Assembly: GCA_021827685.1 (NCBI GenBank)
Contig: JAKAUM010000013.1
Span: 1-46,567 of the forward strand
Direction: 5' to 3'
DNA length: 46,567 nucleotides
Source: a bacterium
Lineage (GTDB): Bacteria > Patescibacteriota > Minisyncoccia > UBA6257 > 2-01-FULL-56-20
Shown one piece after another: positions 15,553 to 23,634 of the stretch (positions are counted from its first letter, which is position 1; each line of letters begins with the position of its first letter). The notes under the pieces were generated by a model. The model ran no database searches, was not told the origin of the DNA, and worked only from the letters and a program-made list of their open reading frames with translations. The position numbers were made by a program, and so were the translations under genes.

Positions 15553-16245
15553 CTACTGCGAGGCGGGAGCAAGCGAGATGTTTTCCGAATCGGAGAAATA
15601 AGGATTATTGCTCTGAGTGGTATTGAGCGAAACGTTGAGCGCGTAGTCGGACGGGGCGTTGTTCGCAAGATCGATCGTGAGCAATTCCGGATTTTCGGGC
15701 GTGGTTACGGAATTACCGTTCACCGACCAATCAAACACCAGGTCCCCGAGATCGCTCGCGTTGAAAAAGTAGGGTACCGCCTCGAGGGATACGGTCGAGG
15801 TCGCGAAAGTGTCGTTCGGGTACGGGGCGACTATCACGACCGAAGGATCCGCCATGTCGATATACGCCGTGTTCATGAGCCCGCTGCCGCCCGTAATCTC
15901 CGCCCTCAATGAAATAATCCTCTTATTCGACGGCGCGTTGAAAGAAATAGTTTGCTCGCCCGCCCCTCCTCCGATGAAATTATCGTCCAGGTACCAATAA
16001 ATCGTTTGATTGCCGAGCGGCGCGAATGAATTGCCGTCGAGAACCGCGAGAGACGCCTCCATCTTGGAATTCGGCGAGGGGATAATCTTGTCCACATACG
16101 CCGCCGGGGCGCTTACGCCGATCGTCCGCCAAGTTATGATTACCTGCTGGTTTGCCGACTGGGCACTCGCGCACGCGGGCGCGATGGCGAGCGCGGCGAG
16201 GCACAATGCCGCGGGCAGGATTTTCCATAAGGCGCGGGACATCAT
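15553..16245 (-). CDS. Secreted beta-sandwich protein in the secretion operon
   Basis: A 230-aa protein with a signal peptide (SRALWKILPAALCLAALAIAPACASAQ) and a mature part rich in Asn, Ser, Thr and aromatic residues. Segments such as QTIYWYLDDNFIGGG and LVFDWSVNGNSVT are typical strands of Ig-like or PKD-like sandwiches. There are two such units. No catalytic motif is seen. The gene lies between the VirB4/membrane pair and the VirB2-like gene, so it is probably an extracellular part of the same machine. An ATG one codon later is an alternative start. Confidence 0.7.
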   Translation of the reverse strand: MMSRALWKILPAALCLAALAIAPACASAQSANQQVIITWRTIGVSAPAAYVDKIIPSPNSKMEASLAVLDGNSFAPLGNQTIYWYLDDNFIGGGAGEQTISFNAPSNKRIISLRAEITGGSGLMNTAYIDMADPSVVIVAPYPNDTFATSTVSLEAVPYFFNASDLGDLVFDWSVNGNSVTTPENPELLTIDLANNAPSDYALNVSLNTTQSNNPYFSDSENISLAPASQ

Positions 16246-16268
16246 TGGTTTATTATATCAGAACTATA

Positions 16269-17036
16269 TCATGCGGCGCGGCGCCGATCCGCCGAATCGT
16301 CGCCCTCCTCGCCCGTCTTAGGCCTGGGGAATTGAACAAGATTATCGGGGCCGAAAAGCTTTTCCTTCTCGACTTCCATCGGCGATCGTTCGGCTTCCGG
16401 TTGCATGACCCGGTCAAGATCTTCGTTCTCCGCCCGCTTTTCTCCCTCTTGTTCCGTCGAGGGGAGTTCACCCGGGATTTCCGCCGCCGTCCCCGATTCC
16501 CCGCGCGAGGCGCTTTCTCGAGAGGCTTCTTGCCGGGCGGAGCCGGCTGGCGCCGCCGCCGCCGCAGTCGGTTCCTGTTCCGGCGGTGCGGATTCCTCTC
16601 CCGCGGGGCCCGCCAGCGGACCGGGCTCCATGCCGGCAGGGCCTTCCCCGCCCGCGCTCGCCCCGCCTTCTATCGTCGCCGTTCCCGCCGCCGCGATTAT
16701 CGCCGTCCTCGCCTGCTTGGCTGTATCGGAATCGCTGTTCTGGATCCAGCAGGTCAAGCCCCATCCAAGAGTCCAAAAAGGTAAGATCTGCAAAATCGGG
16801 ATCAATTTAACGACATTGACGAGCCCCTGGAGAATAAGGACGACGTCTTCGAAGCCGAACATCCACTGGAAGAAAAAAGCGATCCATGCGGGGATCTCTT
16901 CGATGTAATCGGCTCCCGGCACGTCGCCGATGACATCCATAATGGGAAAGGCGACGAAGCCGAAAAGAATAATGGGGAGGCTGATTTTTACCCGCTCCCG
17001 CTCCTCCTCTTCCTGTTCCTGCGGTTCCTCGTCCAT
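16269..17036 (-). CDS. Membrane protein with long acidic Pro/Ala-rich cytosolic tail
   Basis: A 255-aa protein with an acidic N-terminus (MDEEPQEQEEEERERV), three hydrophobic segments between about 17 and 100, and a low-complexity tail of Ala, Gly, Pro and Glu from about 115. No family was recognised. Its ATG overlaps the virB4 stop (ATGA), so it is translationally coupled to the ATPase, and it may be a membrane partner for it. Gene order is the only functional clue. Confidence 0.65.
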   Translation of the reverse strand: MDEEPQEQEEEERERVKISLPIILFGFVAFPIMDVIGDVPGADYIEEIPAWIAFFFQWMFGFEDVVLILQGLVNVVKLIPILQILPFWTLGWGLTCWIQNSDSDTAKQARTAIIAAAGTATIEGGASAGGEGPAGMEPGPLAGPAGEESAPPEQEPTAAAAAPAGSARQEASRESASRGESGTAAEIPGELPSTEQEGEKRAENEDLDRVMQPEAERSPMEVEKEKLFGPDNLVQFPRPKTGEEGDDSADRRRAA

Positions 17037-18775
17037 CAGCCGCTCAAGGAATCTTTTTCTTCAAGTAATTGCTCGGGGTTCGTCGTGATGATCTGATCCT
17101 CGAAATAGGAAGGCACGATTTGGATTGCGACGTGTCGCTTGCCGGCGAAGAATATGCCGGTGCCGACTTCGGCGCCGAGAAGGAAGTTCTTTTCCGCTTC
17201 GGTGAGGTCGAACGCCTTGGCGACGATATCGATCGTCGCAGGCGCCTGCTTGAGAAGCAGCTGGAGGGAAGAATTCGTAATGATCGGGCGGCCGTAAGGA
17301 GAGCGCAGGAAGTCCTCGACGTCCTGGGTGATCGTCGAAATCCCAAGGAAATATTTGCGCGCGCGTTTCACGAGGCCGAAGAGGAAGGTCGCCGAATCCT
17401 CGTTTTTCATCATGATCCACGCCTCGTCTATAAAGAGGAGCCGCTTTGCGAGTTTTGCGCGGATGAGCGACCAGATGAAGTTCAATACGACGAACATGCC
17501 GACCGGCCTCAGTTCCTCCTCAAGGTCGCGGATGGAGAAAACAATCAGGCGGTTGTCGACGTCGATATTCGTCGGTTGGTTGAGGAACCCGGAGAAGCTC
17601 CCCTGGGTGTACTTATACAGCTTTTCTGCGAGTTCCCGTCCGCCCTCCAGGTTGCGGAGGATGGTTTCGAGGTCGCCGAGGAGAGGGGCATCTTTCCCCG
17701 AGAAATCCGCGTCGGGAGTTATTTCGCGCGAAGCGTAGGTTTCGGTGAGCGCCCGGTCGAGGAGCGCGTCTTCTTCGGGGGAAAGCTTCCCGAGCATGAG
17801 CTTCAGGAGCGAGGCGAGCGTCACGATGTGCGAACGGAGGACGTCGGAAGGCGTTTCGCCTTCGGGAATCGCGGGGAGGTCGAACGGGTTGATATGCTCG
17901 TGCGACGAAAGCGAGATATTGAACATGCTCCCGCCGAACGTTTTTGCGAGGCGCTCGTATTCGTTTTCCGGGTCTATGACGATTACCATATCCACCCCCA
18001 TCATGAGCGAGCGTATGATTTCAAGCTTCGTCGTATATGATTTCCCGGAACCGGATTTCGCGAAGACGACCTGGTTCGCGTTTTCCAGCGAGAAGCGGTC
18101 GAAGATGACGAGGTTGTTGTTATGGAGGTTGATCCCGTACATGATGCCCTGATTGGACGAAAGGTCTTCCGAAACGAACGGGAAAAACGACGAGAGAGGG
18201 CTCGTGTTCATCGGCGTATAGACCTGGAGCTTGTCTTCATTCAAGGGCAGGATGGAGGAGAGCCCTTCCATCTGCTCGAAAAGCGCCGGTTTTAGATAGA
18301 CGAGTTTCGCCTCCATCATCGTCGTAAGCTTGCTTTCAAGCCGCGCGAGTTCTTCGAGATTGTCCGCGTAGATCGTGATGTAGACGCCGGCGTTGAAGAG
18401 CTTTTCCTGCGACTGCTGGAGGGAGTCGCGAAGATTTTCGACGTCCTGCATGGCGGTCTCGAGCATCGGATTCCGGACGAGCCCCTTTTCTTGCTCGTCG
18501 TTGATCTGGGACTCTATCTGGCCCGCTTTTTTCTGGAGATGCTTCAGCGCGGTTCCCGTGTCCACGGGGTTTACGAAGATGGCGACATCGAAAAGGTTCG
18601 GAAGGTTGATAAGCGGCTCGAACCATCCCGTGGAAAGATAGCGCGGGTAGGAAAGGACGAAAAACGACTTGGCGAACTTATCGCCTATTTTTAGGTAGTT
18701 GGAGCTTACCTCGGCGCCGGCGGGCGCGATAATCTGGCGTACTTGCCCGTCCTCTAGTTTAGGTTCATCGGGCAT
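17036..18775 (-). CDS. virB4: VirB4/TraC-family secretion ATPase (ATPase part)
   Basis: A 579-aa AAA+ ATPase of type IV secretion systems. After an N-terminal alpha-beta region comes Walker A AKSGSGKS (239-246), then VIVIDPENEYERLA, and Walker B RLLFIDEAWIMM near residue 425. A late QDVEDFLRSPYG motif and the LLLKQAP segment are typical of VirB4. It powers subunit assembly or substrate transfer from the cytoplasm. The start at MPDEPK (18775) lies 2 nt from the preceding stop. The preceding small gene resembles the N-terminal VirB4 part, so VirB4 appears split. Confidence 0.9.
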   Translation of the reverse strand: MPDEPKLEDGQVRQIIAPAGAEVSSNYLKIGDKFAKSFFVLSYPRYLSTGWFEPLINLPNLFDVAIFVNPVDTGTALKHLQKKAGQIESQINDEQEKGLVRNPMLETAMQDVENLRDSLQQSQEKLFNAGVYITIYADNLEELARLESKLTTMMEAKLVYLKPALFEQMEGLSSILPLNEDKLQVYTPMNTSPLSSFFPFVSEDLSSNQGIMYGINLHNNNLVIFDRFSLENANQVVFAKSGSGKSYTTKLEIIRSLMMGVDMVIVIDPENEYERLAKTFGGSMFNISLSSHEHINPFDLPAIPEGETPSDVLRSHIVTLASLLKLMLGKLSPEEDALLDRALTETYASREITPDADFSGKDAPLLGDLETILRNLEGGRELAEKLYKYTQGSFSGFLNQPTNIDVDNRLIVFSIRDLEEELRPVGMFVVLNFIWSLIRAKLAKRLLFIDEAWIMMKNEDSATFLFGLVKRARKYFLGISTITQDVEDFLRSPYGRPIITNSSLQLLLKQAPATIDIVAKAFDLTEAEKNFLLGAEVGTGIFFAGKRHVAIQIVPSYFEDQIITTNPEQLLEEKDSLSG

Positions 18776-18776
18776 A

Positions 18777-19517
18777 TTAGGATGATGTCGCGCCCGATGC
18801 CGGCGCGGCGATTTTCTTTTCGACTGTCTGCGGATTGTAGAAATTATAATAGAGTTCCGTAAGGGCGCTGTCGTCGAGCACTGATGCTTCAAGGCCGATG
18901 TTCAGGAGCCCGCTCATGGTCTGGCTTGCCCGCTGGGAAAGCTGGGCCAGGTTCTCGCGGAACGCGCGTTCTTCTTCGGGGTTGCGCTCCGGCTCGCCGG
19001 CTTGCCCGCCTCCTTCGCTGTTTTTCGTATTGCGGGCGGAGCCGCCCTTCCCGGCGTCCGCCTTCTTCCCAAAGAGCGACGAGAAAATGCCTTTTGAGGG
19101 TTTCTTTACGGGCAGGAGGCTTGTCGGATAGAACGGCACGACGACAAGGAACGATTTTTCCATAATCGCATTCTGTTCCACGAAGCCGCTCACGAACGAG
19201 GCGTATTCGTCGATCTGGTTCCTAATGAGGGGCGAGTCCTCGGATGTTTTCCGGGAGAGGAGCTCGCTCACATATTTTTCTATATTGACTTTCCTGGAAT
19301 GGACTACGATTTGAAGGGGGAAATCAACGCCGTTCAGGAAGTCTTGATACGCCTGCGTCATAAGTGCCTGCTCCTCGTCCGATTTAAGCGAGAAATTAAC
19401 GCCGCCCACCATGATGACCTGGTGCAGTCCGCCGTTTTTAATAACGACGGTCTTGTCGCGGATCTCTTTAATATCTACGAGATCCAGTGAATTTCCAAAA
19501 TCCTGCTTATTTGCCAT
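18777..19517 (-). CDS. TraC/VirB4 N-terminal-domain-like protein
   Basis: A 246-aa protein that begins MANKQDFGNSLDLVDIKEIRDKTVVIKNGG. The pattern of strands followed by FLNGVDFPLQIVVHSRKVNIEKY is like the N-terminal domain that precedes the ATPase in VirB4/TraC proteins. A Lys/Gly/Ser-rich linker (about 145-185) follows. There is no Walker motif. It ends 2 nt before virB4, and the pair looks like a two-gene version of a usually single VirB4. An upstream ATG at 19571 is possible but less typical. Confidence 0.75.
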   Translation of the reverse strand: MANKQDFGNSLDLVDIKEIRDKTVVIKNGGLHQVIMVGGVNFSLKSDEEQALMTQAYQDFLNGVDFPLQIVVHSRKVNIEKYVSELLSRKTSEDSPLIRNQIDEYASFVSGFVEQNAIMEKSFLVVVPFYPTSLLPVKKPSKGIFSSLFGKKADAGKGGSARNTKNSEGGGQAGEPERNPEEERAFRENLAQLSQRASQTMSGLLNIGLEASVLDDSALTELYYNFYNPQTVEKKIAAPASGATSS

Positions 19518-19611
19518 AGTTACCGTTATTTTCTCATTATTGCCGCCGCGAGTCCACTCTTTCGCCGGCAACCGCCCCGGGGAAGGCCGCGGGCGGCCGA
19601 TCGGCCGGAAA

Positions 19612-20124
19612 CTACCGATAATCTACCCGCCGCGCCGCCTCGCGCTCCCCCGTCAGCTTTCTGAACACCTCGTAGCGATAGGTTTTTGCGGCCGCGAACT
19701 GGTTGTCTGAAACCTTAGTCCCCGTTTGGAGGCCCGCCCAGTGCCTATGAAGTATTTCGCCGCTCGCGGCTTTCGCGCGGAGGGGGGCGACCGGCGGGGG
19801 CGCTTCCTCATGGGCCGCCGCATGACGCTTCGGGGTCACGACGGGATGTTCCGGCTGCCAGACATAAATTTGCGGATTCCAATAGAAATGAAACGCGGAG
19901 AGGATGACTTTTGCGAGCGGCCGCCCCCCTACTTTAACGAAGGAAACGCCCGCGGTTACGCCAAGGATGATGACGGAGAGGATGAGCCAGAGCCATGTTT
20001 GGAGCATAAAATAAAGCAGCGCCGAGATGCCAAAACCGACGCTTATATAGATGAACTGGCGGAGCGACAACGGGCCCACGATCTTGTCTTCGGCCTCTAT
20101 AAATTGAGGAACTTGGAATTGCAC
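19612..20124 (-). CDS. prgI: PrgI-family (VirB3-like) membrane protein
   Basis: A 170-aa protein that starts at a GTG. The opening MQFQVPQFIEAEDKIVGPLSLRQFIY and two membrane helices (about 27-45 and 47-65) match PrgI, the VirB3-like inner membrane partner of VirB4 in Gram-positive-type conjugation systems. The tail is a ~90-residue hydrophilic region with WNPQIYVWQP. TATAAT ends 6 nt upstream of the GTG, so transcription likely begins on the start codon. It follows a terminator hairpin and begins the second half of the operon. Confidence 0.85.
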   Translation of the reverse strand: MQFQVPQFIEAEDKIVGPLSLRQFIYISVGFGISALLYFMLQTWLWLILSVIILGVTAGVSFVKVGGRPLAKVILSAFHFYWNPQIYVWQPEHPVVTPKRHAAAHEEAPPPVAPLRAKAASGEILHRHWAGLQTGTKVSDNQFAAAKTYRYEVFRKLTGEREAARRVDYR

Positions 20125-20130
20125 GTACTT

Positions 20131-20136
20131 ATTATA
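20131..20136 (-). promoter_or_regulatory. -10 element for prgI, leaderless GTG start
   Basis: TATAAT on the minus strand (20136-20131) ends 6 nt before the GTG at 20124. A start site 7 nt after the hexamer would be the G of GTG. No -35 is visible because a terminator stem occupies that position. Confidence 0.5.
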
Positions 20137-20142
20137 ACGCGT

Positions 20143-20172
20143 AAAACGCCGCCCCGGATTACCGGGGCGGCG
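20143..20172 (-). terminator. Intra-operon terminator
   Basis: A perfect 11-bp GC-rich stem CGCCGCCCCGG (on the minus strand 20172-20162) with its complement at 20157-20147, a 4-nt loop and then TTTT on the minus strand. The stop codon of the Pro-rich gene lies in the loop. It probably reduces read-through from the VirB6 half into the prgI-virB4 half. Confidence 0.8.
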
Positions 20173-21325
20173 CGGGAGGCTTGAGGGGAGCCGGAGCAGG
20201 AGCGGGAGATGGTGTCGGCGGCGGAGATGGCCGAGGGGAAACTGGCGGGGACGGCGGTTGCGGCGGCCGAGGGAGAGGAGGAAGAGGAGGGGGCGGAACG
20301 GGCGGCGTGCCAGCCGTCATCTCCGTGATCTTGCGCGGAACATCCTTTAGCGGCGGCGGAGACGGGAGTGGCGCAGGGGAAATCCTCGGCTTAATGGGGT
20401 TCTCGGGGGCCGGAGATTTAAATTCACTATAGTGCACAATGCGGGTTGTTGAAGGAACCGGTTTCTGCCCGGGCGCGGCGGACGCGAGCGTCCCAAGCTC
20501 CAACACTGCCGGTTTCGAAAGCGGCGCCGACGGCTTCTGGATATTTATCGATTGCGCGGGGATGTCGAGATGAAAGTCGGCCGTTTGTGGGCGCGGCTTG
20601 AATGAGGCGTCGTTATTAAGTATGACCGGCGCGGGTTCCGCCGGTTTCGGGATCGCGGAGGGTTTCGGCGCGGCGGCGGAACCGAAGCTGGTCTTGGTAT
20701 CCCCGCCGGTCGCGGGAACCCCGGGCGTGCCGAGCCGCTCAAATTCATCCACGAATTTCCCCTTTGCGATCGATGCGGAAGGCGACCATGGCGCCGCCGT
20801 GACGGCCGGCTTGACCGGCGGGGGCGACAAATGCGGCTCGTTTCGCGGAGGGGTTGGCATCGGCATGGACGCAGGCGCCGGCGGCGAGGAGTCCGCTGGT
20901 TTGGGCGCCTGGTTCAACTTTATGAAGACCGGTTGTCCCTCGGCCGCAGCCGCCGGCGCCTCGATATCCTGTATTATTTTCGGTTTTACCTCCGAACTGC
21001 CAACGGGCTCATAGATGCCGTCGAGATCGGTTTGTAATGGAACGAAGATGCGCGAGTTTAATGACTCGGCAATGGATTTGCAGATATTGATGTTGAGATT
21101 CAATTGCGATGCGAGTTCCTCCGCAAGGTCGCCCGGGTGCAGGAAGCCAAAAAAGACGTACCCGGCGACGCGCGCCACTTGATAGATGGCCGCGGCGGGA
21201 ATATGTTCCTTCTCGCACGTGCTCCAAATGAAATCAGAGCTTGTTTCCGAGTAGAGCGCTTCGCGCAAGCTTGGCGGAAGGATATCCCAGCGTTGCAATA
21301 GTTGTTGGCGCGATGGACGGATCAT
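20159..21325 (-). CDS. Proline-rich protein of the secretion operon
   Basis: A 388-aa protein. The first ~120 residues form a compact alpha-helical domain (WDILPPSLREALYSETS, then GDLAEELASQLNLN) that looks cytosolic. The rest is low-complexity Pro/Ala/Ser/Lys, ending in polyproline (many PPP runs). No signal peptide or membrane segment is seen. The family was not recognised. Its ATG overlaps the VirB6-like gene's stop (21322-21325), so they are translationally coupled. A scaffold or adaptor role is possible. Confidence 0.6.
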   Translation of the reverse strand: MIRPSRQQLLQRWDILPPSLREALYSETSSDFIWSTCEKEHIPAAAIYQVARVAGYVFFGFLHPGDLAEELASQLNLNINICKSIAESLNSRIFVPLQTDLDGIYEPVGSSEVKPKIIQDIEAPAAAAEGQPVFIKLNQAPKPADSSPPAPASMPMPTPPRNEPHLSPPPVKPAVTAAPWSPSASIAKGKFVDEFERLGTPGVPATGGDTKTSFGSAAAPKPSAIPKPAEPAPVILNNDASFKPRPQTADFHLDIPAQSINIQKPSAPLSKPAVLELGTLASAAPGQKPVPSTTRIVHYSEFKSPAPENPIKPRISPAPLPSPPPLKDVPRKITEMTAGTPPVPPPPLPPLPRPPQPPSPPVSPRPSPPPTPSPAPAPAPLKPPAPPR

Positions 21326-23631
21326 GGAGCCGGAGGGGAAGGCGGGGCGCTCGGCGTCGCGCCCGTGTCGAATATCGCTACGTTCCCGATGGCCCTATTG
21401 ATAGTGTCGAGTTTTTTATCGAGATCATCCATCTTTTGCTTAGTGGGGGCAATTTTTTCCAGACCCGCTTTTTTATTTGCTTCCGCTGCCTCTTGTCGTA
21501 TGGCTTTGTTCTTTTCCGCCAGAGCGATGCCGGCATCCATAGCCCGTTTCCCCTCCTCGCGTTTTTCCTTTATGACCCTCTCTACTTCCGCGAACGCTTC
21601 CTTAGCTTCTTCGACCCGCGCTGCCCGCTGTTCCGGAGGATATTTCGGCGAAAACCGTATCTCTTCCAGTTCTTTTTTAAGTTTTTCCCTCGCAGTTTCC
21701 CGCTCTTTCTCTTGTTGAATCGTAAAGTCGTTAAAATCCTTCTCGGCGCGGTTCTTTGCCTTAGTAAACTCGGCATCGGCGCCTTCCTGCGCTTTCTCAA
21801 ATTCATCCTGGATTATTTTTTCCGCCGGCTTATATGTCGCTTCGAGCGGCGATTTCTTGCCCGTATGCGTGTCTGTTATCAACGTCCGGAAGATTTGGAG
21901 GGTTTTTGAATTCATGCTCCCCATCGCGGCCGTTGCAAGCTGGGGATTTTCAAACAGGTAATTGGCCAGGGAGCGCGCCGTATGCGTCGGCGGTTCGTTG
22001 CCGAACACCGAATCCGCATTCATCTTATGCATATCCCCCTTGTTAAGCTTCGATAGGAAGGAGGCCGTCGCCACGTCGAGCTTTTCAACGGCATCTTTAT
22101 ATTCCGGAGTTTCCTCCTCCCCCTTCATGCCGTCAAGCGTTTTTTGGAGATCCCGCATATTCTTATCGCTTCCCACCGCCTTGTCGGCATCTTTAAGGAA
22201 CTTTCCCCCGTCATACGTCCTTTCTATAACGCCCTTGTTCTTTTCTAAAAAGTCCATCACGGCGGTGCCGTTGACCTGCACTTTGTCGTTTAACCTGCCT
22301 GCGTCGAGGAGCTTCATGAGGTGTGCGAGCTGACGCTCAAGGTTCATGTCCCCCTCGAGATCAGCCTCGATTTTCTTGGGGTCCTTAGGAACCTCTTTAA
22401 TGGATTCATCGAGCGTCTTCATGTCTAGAAGATTTGCCTGGAGAACCCGTCCGGCATTTGACGCGACCCTGCGCGCAAAGGGAATTTTCGAGAGCGGGCC
22501 AAGATTTCCGCGGCGCATTTTCTCCGCCACCTTGTTCGCGCCGAGTTTCCCGCCCAAGCGCCGTCCATGCTTTAAGCTGAACCGCCCGGCGAACCCTCCG
22601 GCGGATTTTATCGCCCCGATGCCCGCCTTCGCTCCCATGATGCTTAACTGATCCGCCGCGTAGATCCCGCCGATGGCGAGCCCCACGATAAGTATGCCCT
22701 GGGTCATCTGGGTGGCCATGCCCGCGACAATGCCGCCGAAGGCCTTTTCGATGCCGCCGAGAAGAGGGTTATTCGCAGAGGGGCCGTAAACGGTTCCCGA
22801 TAAGAACCCGAGAGGGTTTGCCTGGTTTGACGAGTTGAACGCCTGCGCCGTCGCGATGGCGAGCCAGAGGAAAAATACTACGATAGGGGAGAAAAAAGTC
22901 CACCGGATGAATTCGTTCCACCATCTTGTCCAGTGCTTGTTGGTGGATGGGAAAAGCCAGAGGAGCCAGGCGAACGGCATTATGATAAGGAGAAGAGAAA
23001 GGACCACATAGCGGATGAGCAGCATGAGGCCGAATACGGCGAGGGTGACGATGATGATAACGAGGAGCGCGAGGGCGAATACGATTCCGATGAACGGCGC
23101 AATGAACTCCGTCCCGACACCGGACTCGCTCGCGCTCGAAAATTCGCCTTTTTGGCCGAGGAGAAGCCTCTGTGGCTCGAATGCCCCGGCGATTTCCTTG
23201 GCAAAAGTAAGCGGTCCCGGGGAAGAAGGCCCGACGCCCGGGAGTTGCTGGAGGAACGAATTAGTGAATGTATTCGCGACGTTAATGAGCGCGCCGCCGA
23301 TGACCAGGCTGAAGTTTACGAGGATCGCGGCGACAATAAGCCGCCAGAGCGTTTTCCTCATACCATAGTTCTCGAAGTGGAGAATGGTCATGATGGCGAT
23401 GATTATGATCGCGAGGACGAAGCCGAGGTTTGCAAGCGAGAGCATTACGGAAAAGCCGGTCTGTACCGCAAACGTGTTTACGATGCTGTCGCTCATCCTA
23501 AGGAAGATGGAGATGAGGAACGTCTCCAGTACCATGATTACGCTCGCAACCGTACTCAGGGCGTAGGTAATATAGAACATGGCGTACCCGAGCACGTCAG
23601 CGGAGATCGAGCCGATGCTAAAAAGGCTCAT
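21322..23631 (-). CDS. VirB6/TrbL-like polytopic membrane protein with long charged tail
   Basis: A 769-aa protein. The N-terminal ~330 residues hold six to eight membrane helices, in the manner of VirB6/TrbL, with a GMRKTLWRLIVAAILVNFSLVIGG loop that is common in this family in candidate phyla. The C-terminal half is hydrophilic, with long Lys/Glu heptad stretches (about 590-720) that predict coiled coils in the cytosol. VirB6 forms the inner membrane channel. It lies 3 nt after the large secreted gene. The coiled-coil tail is longer than in typical VirB6. Confidence 0.85.
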   Translation of the reverse strand: MSLFSIGSISADVLGYAMFYITYALSTVASVIMVLETFLISIFLRMSDSIVNTFAVQTGFSVMLSLANLGFVLAIIIIAIMTILHFENYGMRKTLWRLIVAAILVNFSLVIGGALINVANTFTNSFLQQLPGVGPSSPGPLTFAKEIAGAFEPQRLLLGQKGEFSSASESGVGTEFIAPFIGIVFALALLVIIIVTLAVFGLMLLIRYVVLSLLLIIMPFAWLLWLFPSTNKHWTRWWNEFIRWTFFSPIVVFFLWLAIATAQAFNSSNQANPLGFLSGTVYGPSANNPLLGGIEKAFGGIVAGMATQMTQGILIVGLAIGGIYAADQLSIMGAKAGIGAIKSAGGFAGRFSLKHGRRLGGKLGANKVAEKMRRGNLGPLSKIPFARRVASNAGRVLQANLLDMKTLDESIKEVPKDPKKIEADLEGDMNLERQLAHLMKLLDAGRLNDKVQVNGTAVMDFLEKNKGVIERTYDGGKFLKDADKAVGSDKNMRDLQKTLDGMKGEEETPEYKDAVEKLDVATASFLSKLNKGDMHKMNADSVFGNEPPTHTARSLANYLFENPQLATAAMGSMNSKTLQIFRTLITDTHTGKKSPLEATYKPAEKIIQDEFEKAQEGADAEFTKAKNRAEKDFNDFTIQQEKERETAREKLKKELEEIRFSPKYPPEQRAARVEEAKEAFAEVERVIKEKREEGKRAMDAGIALAEKNKAIRQEAAEANKKAGLEKIAPTKQKMDDLDKKLDTINRAIGNVAIFDTGATPSAPPSPPAP

Positions 23632-23634
23632 GGG

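Noticed and set aside
16152-16784. Plus-strand Arg-rich frame
   Set aside because: Mirror of the Ala/Gly/Pro-rich tail of the minus-strand membrane protein; composition is typical of an antisense artefact.
20181-20432. Gly-rich plus-strand protein
   Set aside because: Antisense of the polyproline tail (CCN codons read as GGN), not a separate gene.
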